Shown: positions 7,766 through 15,366, counted from the first letter of the stretch. The stretch is DNA of 46,644 nucleotides from Roseovarius pacificus (GCF_900142665.1 NZ_FRBR01000021.1:1-46644); one strand, 5' to 3'. Numbers and translations are program-made. Notes: generated by a model from the letters alone, not told the origin.

Positions 7766-8680
7766 TCAGCGGTTGAACCGCATTTGCAGGGTGAAGGTAT
7801 AGCTGGCCTTGGTCAGCCCCTTGGGCGCCGCCGCGAACCGCCCGGCGGATTGCACCGCGCGCAGCGCCGCCTGATCCAGCGCCGCATTGCCCGACGAACG
7901 CGCCAGCCCGACGCCCTGCAAACTGCCGTTGCGCCCCACCGTCAGGCGCACCGTCACCGTGCCCGACGCCCCGCGCGCCGCCGACGGATAGCGCTTGCGC
8001 CGCTCGATCTGGCGGCGCACCTGCGCGCCCCAGCGGGCGGTCAGGCTCTGGATATGTCCCGCGCTCAGCGTGGCCGCCTGAGTTTGCCGGGCATTGCCCG
8101 CATTCGCCCCCTGCCCCTGCCCGGCGGCACGCTGCGCCGCGCTGGAGGCCGCTGCCTTCTTTGGTTTATCCGCCTTCTTCGCCTGTTTCTTCGGCGCGGG
8201 CTCGCGCCTGGGCTGTTGCTTTGGCGGATCAGGCCGCTCGGGACGCACTTGCGGGCGTGTCTCGCCCAATCGTTCCAGTTCCGGGTCCGGGCGCTGCACC
8301 GGCGGAGGAGGAGGCGCGGTGACGGAGGCATCCGGCAGGCTGTCGGATTGCGGCACCGCAAGGCCCGGCGCCGCCGGGGCCACGGGGGCGGCGGGGGCCG
8401 CAAGCCGCTCCGGCTGTTCCAGCGGCGGCAACTCGGGCTCGTTCAGCGCGGCGGTCTCGGGCATGTCCGGGGCCTCGACCGGCTCGGGCACCTCGGGCGG
8501 GGTTTCCCACTGCGCCACCATATCGGCGATTTGCCCGTCCGACACCTGGATCGACACCGCCGTTTCGCCCGCCTGCCCGGACGAGGCCACCCCTTGGGTG
8601 CGCGGCCCGATCAGTACGACCGCCAGATGCGCCACCACGGCCAGCACCAGGAAACCGCCGAATTCCAGCGTGCGCATCAT
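7766..8680 (-). CDS. tonB: TonB-like energy transducer
   Basis: A 304-residue inner-membrane protein: one N-terminal membrane helix (residues about 5-22, GGFLVLAVVAHLAVVLIG), a long Pro/Glu/Ala then Lys/Pro-rich periplasmic stretch (about 60-200), and a C-terminal TonB domain with YPSAARGASGTVTVRLTVG and a closing FTLQMRFNR strand. TonB carries proton-motive energy from ExbBD to outer-membrane receptors. The start ATG 8680 overlaps the stop of the upstream ExbD gene (ATGA). No TonB-dependent receptor or substrate gene is in the window, so the cargo is unknown. Confidence 0.88.
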   Translation of the reverse strand: MMRTLEFGGFLVLAVVAHLAVVLIGPRTQGVASSGQAGETAVSIQVSDGQIADMVAQWETPPEVPEPVEAPDMPETAALNEPELPPLEQPERLAAPAAPVAPAAPGLAVPQSDSLPDASVTAPPPPPVQRPDPELERLGETRPQVRPERPDPPKQQPRREPAPKKQAKKADKPKKAAASSAAQRAAGQGQGANAGNARQTQAATLSAGHIQSLTARWGAQVRRQIERRKRYPSAARGASGTVTVRLTVGRNGSLQGVGLARSSGNAALDQAALRAVQSAGRFAAAPKGLTKASYTFTLQMRFNR

Positions 8681-9102
8681 TGCGAGACCGTCACAAGCTG
8701 AATTTCCGCGAATCCCGCCTGCGCCAGCCGGGGCATCAGCGCGGCCAGTGTTGCCCCCGGCACATTCGCATCGGCCCGCAATATCAGTGGCGGGGGCGGC
8801 ACCGTGTCCGAACAGCCGCCATCGGCGCAATAGGCCTCTTTCGCGGCCTGCAACGCGGCCAGTGCAGCCTCTTCGCCGCGCGCCTCGCCAAAGGCCAGAT
8901 CGCCCTCCGCCCCCAGATACAGCGTGAATTCGCCCTCCGTCGGGTCAAGCTTCTGCGTGGCGCTCGGTGGGGTCACCTCGATCGGGTCGGGCGGGGCGAT
9001 CTGCGCGGTCATCAGGAAAAAGATCAGCAGCAGGAACACCACATTGATCATCGGAACGATGCTTTCGGGAGGGTGACGGCGGGGCGGTTCGGAAAACTGC
9101 AT
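8677..9102 (-). CDS. exbD: ExbD-type biopolymer transport protein
   Basis: A 141-residue protein with a short cytoplasmic N-terminus, one membrane helix (PMINVVFLLLIFFLMTAQI, about residues 17-35) and a periplasmic domain. The conserved membrane Asp that carries protons in ExbD/TolR (present in the neighbouring ExbD as PMIDVVFLLLVFF) is replaced here by Asn (PMINVV). This suggests this copy may not conduct protons itself and works beside the second ExbD. A C-x4-C pair (YCADGGCSD) in the periplasmic part may form a disulfide. Gene order is exbB-exbD-exbD-tonB. Confidence 0.88.
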   Translation of the reverse strand: MQFSEPPRRHPPESIVPMINVVFLLLIFFLMTAQIAPPDPIEVTPPSATQKLDPTEGEFTLYLGAEGDLAFGEARGEEAALAALQAAKEAYCADGGCSDTVPPPPLILRADANVPGATLAALMPRLAQAGFAEIQLVTVSQ

Positions 9103-9106
9103 CGGC

Positions 9107-9490
9107 CTACTCCACCAGCACCAGCGCCGTGAACCCGGCCTGCTTCAACGCCTGCATCACGTCCACCACGCGCTGCAAGCGCGCCTCGTCACGGGCGCGC
9201 AGTACGATGGTATCGCCCGGATCACCCACCAGATCGGCCAGCGCCGCCGGCAGGGCATCGCGCGCGATCTCCTGCCCGTTCAGGCGCAGTTCCTCGGGCA
9301 AGATATCCACCAGCCGCGGCGGCCCGGAATAAGGCTGCTCCGCCCCCGCGCCAGGCGCGTTCAGCGGCACCTGCATATCCATCCCGAATCGCGAGGCCAG
9401 CATGAAAAACACCAGCAGCAGGAACACCACGTCGATCATCGGCGTCAGGCTGGGCTTCCTGCGGGGTTTGGTGTCACCGAAGGCGAACAT
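9107..9490 (-). CDS. exbD: ExbD-type biopolymer transport protein (canonical Asp)
   Basis: A 127-residue ExbD/TolR family protein with membrane helix SLTPMIDVVFLLLVFFMLA containing the proton-carrying Asp, then a periplasmic domain ending QALKQAGFTALVLVE. I chose ATG 9490, 1 nt past the exbB stop; an in-frame GTG at 9505 would overlap exbB by 14 nt and add five residues. It works with ExbB to couple the proton gradient to TonB. Confidence 0.88.
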   Translation of the reverse strand: MFAFGDTKPRRKPSLTPMIDVVFLLLVFFMLASRFGMDMQVPLNAPGAGAEQPYSGPPRLVDILPEELRLNGQEIARDALPAALADLVGDPGDTIVLRARDEARLQRVVDVMQALKQAGFTALVLVE

Positions 9491-9491
9491 G

Positions 9492-10241
9492 TCACTCGGC
9501 CGCACGCGCCATCGCCGCGCCGTCCTCGCCCTGCACGGAGCGCAGGAAAATGCGGGTGGCGAAATCCTCCATCTCGAGACGCAGCCGGTCCACCACGCTC
9601 TCGAACCATGTCAGCGCCATCGACGCCGGGATCGCCACCGCCATGCCCGCCGCCGTGGTCAGCAACGCCTCCCAGATGCCCCCGGCCAGAATCGCCGGAT
9701 CGGCCCGGCTGCCCGCCGCCTGCAACGCCTGAAACGCCGCGATCATGCCCAGAACCGTGCCCAGAAGCCCCAGCAGCGGCGCGATGGTCGCGATCAGTTC
9801 GAGCGGGCGCAGCCCGCCGCGCGCTTTCGCCAACAAATTACGCGCCACGCGCTCGGTTTCGGCCTGCGCTGCATCCGCGTCCAGCGTCGGGTCGCGCCGC
9901 GCCTCCATCGCCGCGCGGATCAGAACCGCCCGGCAGGTGCGCCGCCCCTGCAATTGCGCCAGCGCCCGATCCTCATCGCCCTGCGCCCACAGCTCGACCG
10001 CGCGGCGCGCATGTCCGCCACCGATCCACGCGCCCATGATCGCCAGCCGCCAGACCTTCCACAGGATCAGCGCCAGCGCGACAACCGAAACCGCGGCAAT
10101 GGCCCAGATCGCCGGACCGCCCAGCACGATAAACTCGACAACAGTATCGAACCGGCTTCCTGCCCCGCCCAGAGCGGTATTCTGCACCATCCCGGCAACA
10201 GCGTCCGTCTGAGGGAGAATCGTAGTGATATCGTCGGCCAT
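9492..10241 (-). CDS. exbB: ExbB/TolQ/MotA family proton channel
   Basis: A 249-residue protein with three predicted membrane segments: residues about 38-62 (VLGGPAIWAIAAVSVVALAL), about 147-175 (LELIATIAPLLGLLGTVLGM, the family signature) and about 190-212 (WEALLTTAAGMAVAIPASMA). It is the first gene of the exbB-exbD-exbD-tonB operon and forms the proton channel. GAGG lies 6 nt before the start ATG at 10241. Confidence 0.92.
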   Translation of the reverse strand: MADDITTILPQTDAVAGMVQNTALGGAGSRFDTVVEFIVLGGPAIWAIAAVSVVALALILWKVWRLAIMGAWIGGGHARRAVELWAQGDEDRALAQLQGRRTCRAVLIRAAMEARRDPTLDADAAQAETERVARNLLAKARGGLRPLELIATIAPLLGLLGTVLGMIAAFQALQAAGSRADPAILAGGIWEALLTTAAGMAVAIPASMALTWFESVVDRLRLEMEDFATRIFLRSVQGEDGAAMARAAE

Positions 10242-10483
10242 GGGATACCTCGTATGCTCTGCCGCGCATCCGCAAACGGCGTAATCGGGTTAAAACGCTT
10301 CGGGACACGCTTCAAGTGCGCTGCATCGTCCCATATACATGCAGATCAAGGGCAGAACATGTCATGATACCTGGCCTTCCCTCGTCCTGAAAACCGTGAT
10401 GGATAGCTGGCGGAACCGCGGGCTGCGTCGCGCAAATGGCAATTGTTGACGTTGCCCTACGTATTCCGACAATTCCTGTCAAC

Positions 10484-10508
10484 AAACAAAAGCCGCCCAA
10501 ACGGCGGC
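10484..10508 (-). terminator. Rho-independent terminator, minus strand
   Basis: Read on the minus strand, GCCGCC-GTTTG-GGCGGC is followed directly by TTTTGTTTGTT: a 6-bp all-GC stem with a T-rich tail, the classic intrinsic form. No minus-strand gene lies immediately upstream (higher coordinates), so it is orphaned. It may be left over from a deleted gene, or may shield exbB from readthrough. Confidence 0.6.
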
Positions 10509-10697
10509 CTTGGCGAACGAGTTTTGCGCGAACGGAATTTACGAATCGGCGCACCTGTAGAGTGCGGCCTTCAGAAACGCACAATTTGTAATCGGCTTTC
10601 TATCTCGTTCCGTCCGCCACTTCGACAACGCCTTCGAAGACATCCGTTCCCTTTCGCGAGACCGCTCAGAGACACATGACTGGTCGCGCATCGGCCG

Positions 10698-10862
10698 ATC
10701 GACTGGGATCGGAGCGGGATCATCTGCAAACGCCGCAAAGAGGCCGAAAGCCTGTTTCGAGGGCTGAAAGGATACCGGCGCATCTTTTCGGGGTTTGAAA
10801 ACCTCGACGCGATATACCGCTCGTCGCTGAACGCCGTCCCGATCGTCGATATGATCAAGGGT
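10698..10862 (+). pseudogene. Possible C-terminal transposase fragment
   Basis: The plus frame reads DWDRSGIICKRRKEAESLFR and continues GLKGYRRIFSGFENLDAIYR. This resembles the C-terminal part of IS5-type DDE transposases (the glutamate-containing K-R-R-x-x-E-x-x-F-x-x-L-K-x-x-R-R region followed by a 'RF-x-x-LD' segment). No start codon, N-terminal DDE portion or terminal repeats were found. It would be a decayed insertion scrap; the match is by eye and could be wrong. Confidence 0.35.
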
Positions 10863-10896
10863 TCACTGGCCCAGCGTAAAAAAATTCACTTTTCCG

Positions 10897-10920
10897 GGAA
10901 CATCCAGCCGCTGGAGGGTT
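10897..10920 (+). promoter_or_regulatory. Weak EcfG-type promoter candidate
   Basis: GGAAC (10897-10901), 16 nt, then GTT (10918-10920), about 30 nt before the DUF305 gene. The spacing is one base shorter than in the other sites of this window (17 or 18 nt between GGAAC and GTT), so it is the least certain of the set. Confidence 0.35.
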
Positions 10921-10951
10921 GTTGACCCCATGAACAGACAAGGAGACTCCG

Positions 10952-11776
10952 ATGGCCTATATTCGTTTTTTCCTTATGATTTCGACCTCTACGCTGCTGA
11001 TGTTCGGGTTGATGTATCTGAACACCTATCTTGCCGATCATGTGTTCTGGTCGGAGACGCGGGCCTACATGGCAATTGTCATGGGGGCCGTGATGGGATT
11101 TGTGATGCTGTCCTTCATGGTGGGCATGTACAAGAACCGCACCCTGAACATCGCTATCTTCGCAGGGTCCATCATCGTCTTTGCAGGCGCCCTGTGGCTC
11201 GTCCGCAGCCAGATCACGGTACAGGATCAATCCTACCTGCGCGCTATGATTCCGCACCATTCCATCGCGATCATGACGTCTTCGCGGGCCGAAATTACCG
11301 ATCCGCGCGTGCGCACTCTTGCCGATGATATCATCTATGCGCAGAACAAGGAGATCGCCGAGATGCGCTATCTGATCTCCGACATCACAGCCAATGGAGA
11401 AGCACGGCAAAACCCCGCCGCACCGGCTCCTGAACTCACGAATGCCCGGGATGCCCTGGAAACCGAGGTTTTGGCGACGATCGATCCGGAATACCTGACG
11501 CAAGACGATATTGCGAAAGTCTTCCCCGATGGCGGGACCTGCCGCTTCACCTATACCGCCAGCAGCCCGCCCGTGCTTGTCAGCGCCGATGACGCCGCCC
11601 TGATCCGGATCAGCGGCGATCTGGTTCGACTGGAGGCCGAAGGCGACGGATTTGCGGCTGCGCCGATCTCCGCAGCGGTGCGTCAGACACAAGAGGACGG
11701 GCTGTATGACCTGACAATTAGCGCCGGACCCAGCTACGAGACCGGGTTTCGTGGCCAGTTCAACTGTGTGAATTGA
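10952..11776 (+). CDS. Membrane protein with DUF305 domain
   Basis: A 274-residue protein with three N-terminal membrane helices (about residues 5-27, 38-58, 66-84), a DUF305-like segment (about 95-135) with the family's M-x-x-H-H-x-x-x-x-M pattern at MIPHHSIAIM (His102, His103, Met108), and a C-terminal region of no recognised fold with two cysteines (CRFTY and FNCVN). DUF305 proteins are linked to copper or other soft-metal handling, the His/Met residues being likely ligands. AAGGAG sits 8 nt before ATG 10952. It is followed 10 nt later by the glutaredoxin-MauE gene, so the two probably form one unit. Confidence 0.75.
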   Translation: MAYIRFFLMISTSTLLMFGLMYLNTYLADHVFWSETRAYMAIVMGAVMGFVMLSFMVGMYKNRTLNIAIFAGSIIVFAGALWLVRSQITVQDQSYLRAMIPHHSIAIMTSSRAEITDPRVRTLADDIIYAQNKEIAEMRYLISDITANGEARQNPAAPAPELTNARDALETEVLATIDPEYLTQDDIAKVFPDGGTCRFTYTASSPPVLVSADDAALIRISGDLVRLEAEGDGFAAAPISAAVRQTQEDGLYDLTISAGPSYETGFRGQFNCVN

Positions 11777-11786
11777 GGAGCAAGAA

Positions 11787-12548
11787 ATGCCCGAGGACAC
11801 AAACAAAACCGCGACGCTCTATCGGATGGTCATGCCCGATCACACCTGCCCCTACGGCCTGAAATCAAAGGATATGTTGAAGCGGAACGGCTACGAGGTC
11901 GAGGATCACCACCTGAAGACCAGAGATGAGACCGAAGCCTTCATGCAGGCGCACGACGTCGAGACAACGCCGCAGACCTTCATAGATGGCGAACGCATTG
12001 GCGGACACGACGATCTGCGCATATTTCTTGGCATCGACCCGCCGAAGGAGGAGCAAAGCGATACCTCCTATCGCCCGGTTATCGCAATCTTCTCGGTCTG
12101 TGCGCTTCTGGCTCTGGGGCTGGCTTGGCGCCAGTTCGGCACGATCCTGACCTGGCAGAGCTTGCAATGGTTCATTTCGCTTTCAATGACGGTCCTGGCG
12201 ATCCAGAAGTTGCAGGATGTCGAGCAGTTCTCGACCATGTTCCTGAACTATGACCTTCTGGCACAACGCTGGGTGCCCTATGGAAAGATCTACCCTTACG
12301 GCGAGGCTCTCGCCGGTATCCTGATGACTGCGGGCATGCTGACATGGATATCTGCGCCGGTGGCACTGTTCATCGGCACCGTGGGAGCGGTGAGCGTGAT
12401 CAAGGCGGTCTATATCGACAAGCGGGAGCTGAAATGCGCCTGCGTCGGGGGCGATACCAACGTGCCGCTGGGCTTCATCTCGCTGACCGAGAACCTGATG
12501 ATGATGCTCATGGGCCTCTGGATGGGCCTGCGCGCCCTTGGAGCATGA
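11787..12548 (+). CDS. Glutaredoxin-MauE fusion membrane protein
   Basis: A 253-residue protein. Residues 1-85 are a glutaredoxin-like domain with a monothiol-type CPYG motif (Cys21; the second active-site Cys is Gly) and the cis-Pro loop TTPQTFIDGERIGG. Residues about 95-250 form a four-helix MauE/DoxX-like membrane domain with a C-x-C pair (KCACVGG, about residue 215). MauE-like proteins are linked to thiol redox or disulfide formation in the periplasm, so this may pass electrons across the membrane. A ribosome site GAGGAGCAAGAA precedes the ATG. Pairing with a DUF305 protein suggests metal or thiol homeostasis. Confidence 0.8.
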   Translation: MPEDTNKTATLYRMVMPDHTCPYGLKSKDMLKRNGYEVEDHHLKTRDETEAFMQAHDVETTPQTFIDGERIGGHDDLRIFLGIDPPKEEQSDTSYRPVIAIFSVCALLALGLAWRQFGTILTWQSLQWFISLSMTVLAIQKLQDVEQFSTMFLNYDLLAQRWVPYGKIYPYGEALAGILMTAGMLTWISAPVALFIGTVGAVSVIKAVYIDKRELKCACVGGDTNVPLGFISLTENLMMMLMGLWMGLRALGA

Positions 12549-12694
12549 GCGGAACGGGGCGGTATGCCTGTGGTGCTGATCCTGGGGCGGCAGAAACGTC
12601 GGTGGCACCTGTTGGCCAAAGATGGCGAATGATCCCTTCGCGCCGTGAAACCCTCCATGGCTCGCCCCCTGAATCTGTCCGGTGGCTGCTGAGG

Positions 12695-13267
12695 TCAGCC
12701 ATCATCCTGCCTGGTATCGTCCTTGTCGCTCGTGGACTTGGGGTGAAGCTGCACCATCCAAAGCGCACAGGCGAGCAAGAACACGCTGACCGGAAGCACG
12801 AGCAGCGTCGCCAATTGGTTCCACTCGAGGGTCGCGTTTGGGGAATGGAAAGCCTGTAATGCCACCCTGAGAAACAGCACGAACAGCACGACGATGATCA
12901 CTTCGGCGACCACCTGTTTCAACTGACCGATCTGCTTTACCTTCAGCCATTCCGGCAGGGCCAGTTCGCGCTGCGTGCTGTTGGGATGCAGAAAGAGCGA
13001 ATAGACCCCATAAGCGAAGTAGAGCAGCACGATGGCGATCAGGAAACGGTCGAGTCCCTCGATGACACTGATGACCGCCTCCGATCCGAAACCGGTATCG
13101 TCTTCCTCGTTCGTGGGCACCTGCAACCCTTCCGCGAACGCGCGGTAGATGTTGAAGAGCCCAAGGAAGAACATCAGGACCGAACCTGCCAGAGACCCCA
13201 TGACGGCGGCAAAGGAAAGGTAGCGGGACCCTAGGACGATATGTTTTTCGATGTCGCGGAACCTCAA
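12695..13267 (-). CDS. UPF0114 (YqhA-like) membrane protein
   Basis: A 190-residue membrane protein with four predicted helices (about residues 18-42, 72-93, 117-138, 145-168). The N-terminal EKHIVLGSRYLSFAAVMGSL, ISVIEGLDRFLIAIVLLYFA and the EWLKVKQIGQLKQ loop fit UPF0114. Function is unknown in the family. The start is TTG 13267 with AAAGGA 6 nt upstream; no ATG lies nearby. It is divergent from sodC, and a palindromic EcfG-type site between them (13518-13544) could serve both genes, though at 250 nt from this one. Confidence 0.75.
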   Translation of the reverse strand: MRFRDIEKHIVLGSRYLSFAAVMGSLAGSVLMFFLGLFNIYRAFAEGLQVPTNEEDDTGFGSEAVISVIEGLDRFLIAIVLLYFAYGVYSLFLHPNSTQRELALPEWLKVKQIGQLKQVVAEVIIVVLFVLFLRVALQAFHSPNATLEWNQLATLLVLPVSVFLLACALWMVQLHPKSTSDKDDTRQDDG

Positions 13268-13378
13268 GATGTGTCCTTTTGCTATGCAATGGGCCGCTTC
13301 GGGTCACCCAACCCGCAGGATACGGGTTCAATAGGATCTTCGTAACAGAAATTCGAAGTGAATCGTCAGAAGTTTATC

Positions 13379-13456
13379 AGGATTCACGACATCGCCCTGC
13401 CCGATACACCCTTCGGCGGGATGAAAACCTCGCGCAGCGGGCTTTCAGCGCAGGAC
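13379..13456 (+). pseudogene. Aldehyde dehydrogenase C-terminal scrap
   Basis: The frame reads IHDIALPDTPFGGMKTSRSG. This matches the conserved C-terminal ALDH segment 'LPETPFGGVKxSGxG' of succinate-semialdehyde-type enzymes. Only about 26 codons are left, with no start and no flanking homology, so it is a relic of a lost or recombined gene. Confidence 0.45.
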
Positions 13457-13517
13457 AACCGCGGCACAGGCATGTTCCGACACTCCGCCGGGCCGGTCCA
13501 GCCAATTCCGACCTCTT

Positions 13518-13544
13518 GGAACAAACATCTTCGTCACCTGTTCC
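13518..13544. promoter_or_regulatory. EcfG-type promoter, palindromic, upstream of sodC
   Basis: GGAAC (13518-13522), 17 nt, GTTCC (13540-13544). On the plus strand this gives -35 GGAAC and -10 TGTT about 58 nt before the sodC ATG, matching the EcfG consensus GGAAC-N16/17-CGTT except for T in place of the first C. The minus strand reads the same way and points to the UPF0114 gene. Confidence 0.65.
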
Positions 13545-13599
13545 CGTGCCTGCAAAGACCAGCCCGGCAACTGGCCGGAATAGAGGAAAGGACCAACGA

Positions 13600-14133
13600 A
13601 TGACAGTTTCACGACCACACCCCTCCCGCCCGTTGCTGCTGCTCGGCTCGGCGGCATTCTTTGCACTTGCAGGCCCGGTGGTAGCTCAGGACAACCAGCA
13701 AGAGGTGACCTTCACCAACGCAGATGGAGCCGAGACCGGCACGGCCATGCTGACCGGCACCCCGGCCGGGCTCCTGATCGAGCTTGACCTGCGGAACCTG
13801 CCGCCGGAAACTTGGCATGGCTTCCACATCCACGAGACCGGAGAATGCGACGCCGACGACGGTTTCGAATCCGCCGGGGGGCATTTCTCCATCTCGGAAA
13901 CCAACCATGGGCTTCTCATGACTGGCGGGCCCCACACCGGCGACATGCCCAACCAGTATGTTGCCGCTGACGGCACCCTGAAGGCGCAGGTTCTGAACAC
14001 CTACGCCTTCCTTGGCGGCCCGTCGGACAACGTCTCAGGTCGCGCCCTGGTTCTCCATGGCGGCGCCGACGACTACGAAAGCCAACCCTCGGGAGATGCT
14101 GGCGAACGCATTGCCTGCGCGGTCATCGAATGA
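13600..14133 (+). CDS. sodC: Periplasmic Cu/Zn superoxide dismutase
   Basis: A 177-residue protein with a Sec signal peptide (residues 1-30, cleavage near VVAQ) and the Cu/Zn SOD fold. Ligand motifs seen are GFHIHETGEC (two Cu-ligand His plus the disulfide Cys), GGHFSI (bridging-His region), PHTGDMPN (Zn ligands) and LVLHGGADDY (last Cu-ligand His); the second disulfide Cys is in ERIACAVIE. It converts superoxide in the periplasm. The start ATG 13600 has GAGGAAAGG about 8 nt upstream. An EcfG-type promoter lies 58 nt upstream, tying it to stress control. Confidence 0.92.
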   Translation: MTVSRPHPSRPLLLLGSAAFFALAGPVVAQDNQQEVTFTNADGAETGTAMLTGTPAGLLIELDLRNLPPETWHGFHIHETGECDADDGFESAGGHFSISETNHGLLMTGGPHTGDMPNQYVAADGTLKAQVLNTYAFLGGPSDNVSGRALVLHGGADDYESQPSGDAGERIACAVIE

Positions 14134-14151
14134 CTGTCCCCCCGAGTCGTC

Positions 14152-14183
14152 GCCGGATCGCAACGGATCGGGCACGATCCGGC
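14152..14183. terminator. Hairpin between convergent sodC and sigma genes
   Basis: GCCGGATCG (14152-14160) pairs with CGATCCGGC (14175-14183): 9 bp with a 14-nt loop, in the 78-nt gap between two convergent genes. No T-run follows on either side, so it may be a weak bidirectional terminator. Confidence 0.4.
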
Positions 14184-14211
14184 AGCGCGATTCCCAAATT
14201 GAATCCGGGGG

Positions 14212-14748
14212 TCAGTTTACCGGGGCCAAAGCCGTACTTTCATCCGCCGTTTCATTGAGCGGATCGTTGGGCGCGCGGGCCTCCAGATCGGCGATGACCA
14301 TCGCCCTGGCCCGGTTCACACGGCTTTTCACAGTTCCCATCCGCACGCCAAACATCTCGGCGGCGGTATGATAGCTTTCGCCCAGCATGACCACCACGAT
14401 CAGCATCTCGCGATAATGCCTCGGAAGACGCGCAACGGCATTCATCAACTCCCTCCCCCGCACCTGCCAATCCTGCGTCGCGGGCGTCGAAACGCCGGTC
14501 GAAATACAATCTTCCGCCCCGGTCGATAATTTCTTCGATTTGGCGATATCGTTCAGAAAGGTGTTTCGCATGATCGTCATCATCCATGCTCGCAGGTTGG
14601 TTCCCGGGCTGAAACTGTCGATCTTGCCGATAGCCTTGACCAGGGTATCCTGTACGAGATCGTCGACATCCTCATGGCGCCGGGTAAGTGCCCAGGCATA
14701 GGATCGCAGGGCGGGGATGAGATCGACAATGTCGTTCCGCACGCTCAC
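14212..14748 (-). CDS. ECF sigma factor, EcfG-like
   Basis: A 178-residue RNA polymerase sigma factor. Sigma region 2 covers residues about 10-75 (ALTRRHEDVDDLVQDTLVKA, FSPGTNLRAWMMTIMRNTF) and region 4 about 98-155 (AVARLPRHYREMLIVVVMLG, then SYHTAAEMFGVRMGTVKSRV). The 'F-x-PGTNLRAW' sequence is typical of EcfG (ECF15) general-stress sigma factors of alphaproteobacteria. A GGAAC-N17-GTT site lies about 100 nt upstream, as expected for autoregulation. Neither PhyR nor NepR, the usual neighbours, is encoded here, so this may be a secondary EcfG paralogue. Confidence 0.85.
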   Translation of the reverse strand: MSVRNDIVDLIPALRSYAWALTRRHEDVDDLVQDTLVKAIGKIDSFSPGTNLRAWMMTIMRNTFLNDIAKSKKLSTGAEDCISTGVSTPATQDWQVRGRELMNAVARLPRHYREMLIVVVMLGESYHTAAEMFGVRMGTVKSRVNRARAMVIADLEARAPNDPLNETADESTALAPVN

Positions 14749-14847
14749 ACGGGGCCAGTCCTTTCCTTCCTGTCCAGGTCAACGCGCCGGGGTCGGCACG
14801 GGTTCCGGCGCGGACATGCCGAAAGCGGCATTCCGCTGACGGGCTTC

Positions 14848-14874
14848 GGAACATTTTCCGCCAGGTGCTGTTCC
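14848..14874. promoter_or_regulatory. EcfG-type promoter, palindromic and bidirectional
   Basis: GGAAC (14848-14852), 17 nt, GTTCC (14870-14874). The plus reading places -10 TGTT about 53 nt before the CBS gene ATG; the minus reading points to the sigma factor gene with a leader of roughly 95 nt. One palindromic element can thus drive both divergent genes. Confidence 0.68.
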
Positions 14875-14924
14875 CCGGAGCGATGCGAACCAGGAACCGC
14901 ATCCGCAAACCCAAGGAGGATGAC

Positions 14925-15332
14925 ATGCAAGTCCGAGAGATTATGAGCCAGCACGCCGTCACGGCAACGCCGCAGCAAACCATCGGGGAGGCCGCCGAGA
15001 TCATGCAGCGTGTCGGAACCGGATTCATTCCAGTCGGCGAGAACGACCGGCTCGTCGGCACCCTCACTGACCGCGATATCGTCGTGAACGGTATCGCACA
15101 GGGCAGATCGGCCGACAGCGCGGTGACCGAAGTGATGTCACCCGACGTGCTCTATTGCTACGAGGATCAGGAGGTCGCCGAGGTCGCCCGGAACATGGGC
15201 GCACAGCAGGTCCGCCGGATGCCGGTTGTGGATCGCGACAAGCGGCTGGTGGGGATCGTGTCGCTGGGCGATCTGTCGCGTAATGGCGATCCTTCCGCCG
15301 CCGGAGCCGCGCTCGAAGAAATCTCGGCGTGA
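14925..15332 (+). CDS. Two-CBS-domain protein
   Basis: A 135-residue protein made almost only of a CBS pair: the first about residues 5-60 (REIMSQHAVTATPQQTIGEA, FIPVGENDRLVGTLTDRDIV), the second about 68-125 (VTEVMSPDVLYCYEDQEVAE, RRMPVVDRDKRLVGIVSLGD). CBS pairs bind adenine nucleotides and act as energy sensors; stand-alone ones of this size are common in stress regulons. AAGGAGG lies 5 nt upstream of the ATG. An EcfG-type promoter lies about 50 nt upstream. Confidence 0.88.
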   Translation: MQVREIMSQHAVTATPQQTIGEAAEIMQRVGTGFIPVGENDRLVGTLTDRDIVVNGIAQGRSADSAVTEVMSPDVLYCYEDQEVAEVARNMGAQQVRRMPVVDRDKRLVGIVSLGDLSRNGDPSAAGAALEEISA

Positions 15333-15366
15333 ACGTGGCCGCCTGCCTGCGGCCCGTCCGGGGGAG

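Larger units (their letters stand above)
10242..10951. other. Gene-free stretch upstream of exbB
   Basis: About 710 bp without a convincing intact gene. It should hold the exbB promoter (near 10242-10330; no clear Fur box seen). It also holds an orphan terminator (10492-10508), a transposase-like scrap (10698-10862) and a possible stress promoter (10897-10920). Short open frames here lack ribosome sites and normal codon use. Confidence 0.6.
13268..13599. other. Intergenic region with an ALDH-like scrap
   Basis: This 332-bp gap between the UPF0114 gene and sodC contains an inverted repeat AACCCG/CGGGTT (13310-13328), an aldehyde-dehydrogenase-like fragment (13379-13456) and the stress promoter at 13518-13544. 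No complete gene is seen. Confidence 0.6.

Noticed and set aside
10443..10858. Short frames on both strands in the exbB upstream region as small genes
   Set aside because: They overlap the terminator stem and have no ribosome site; the transposase-like reading is a better account of part of it.
13310..13328. AACCCG/CGGGTT inverted repeat as a terminator
   Set aside because: Only 6 bp, no T-run, and it lies upstream of the UPF0114 gene rather than after a gene.
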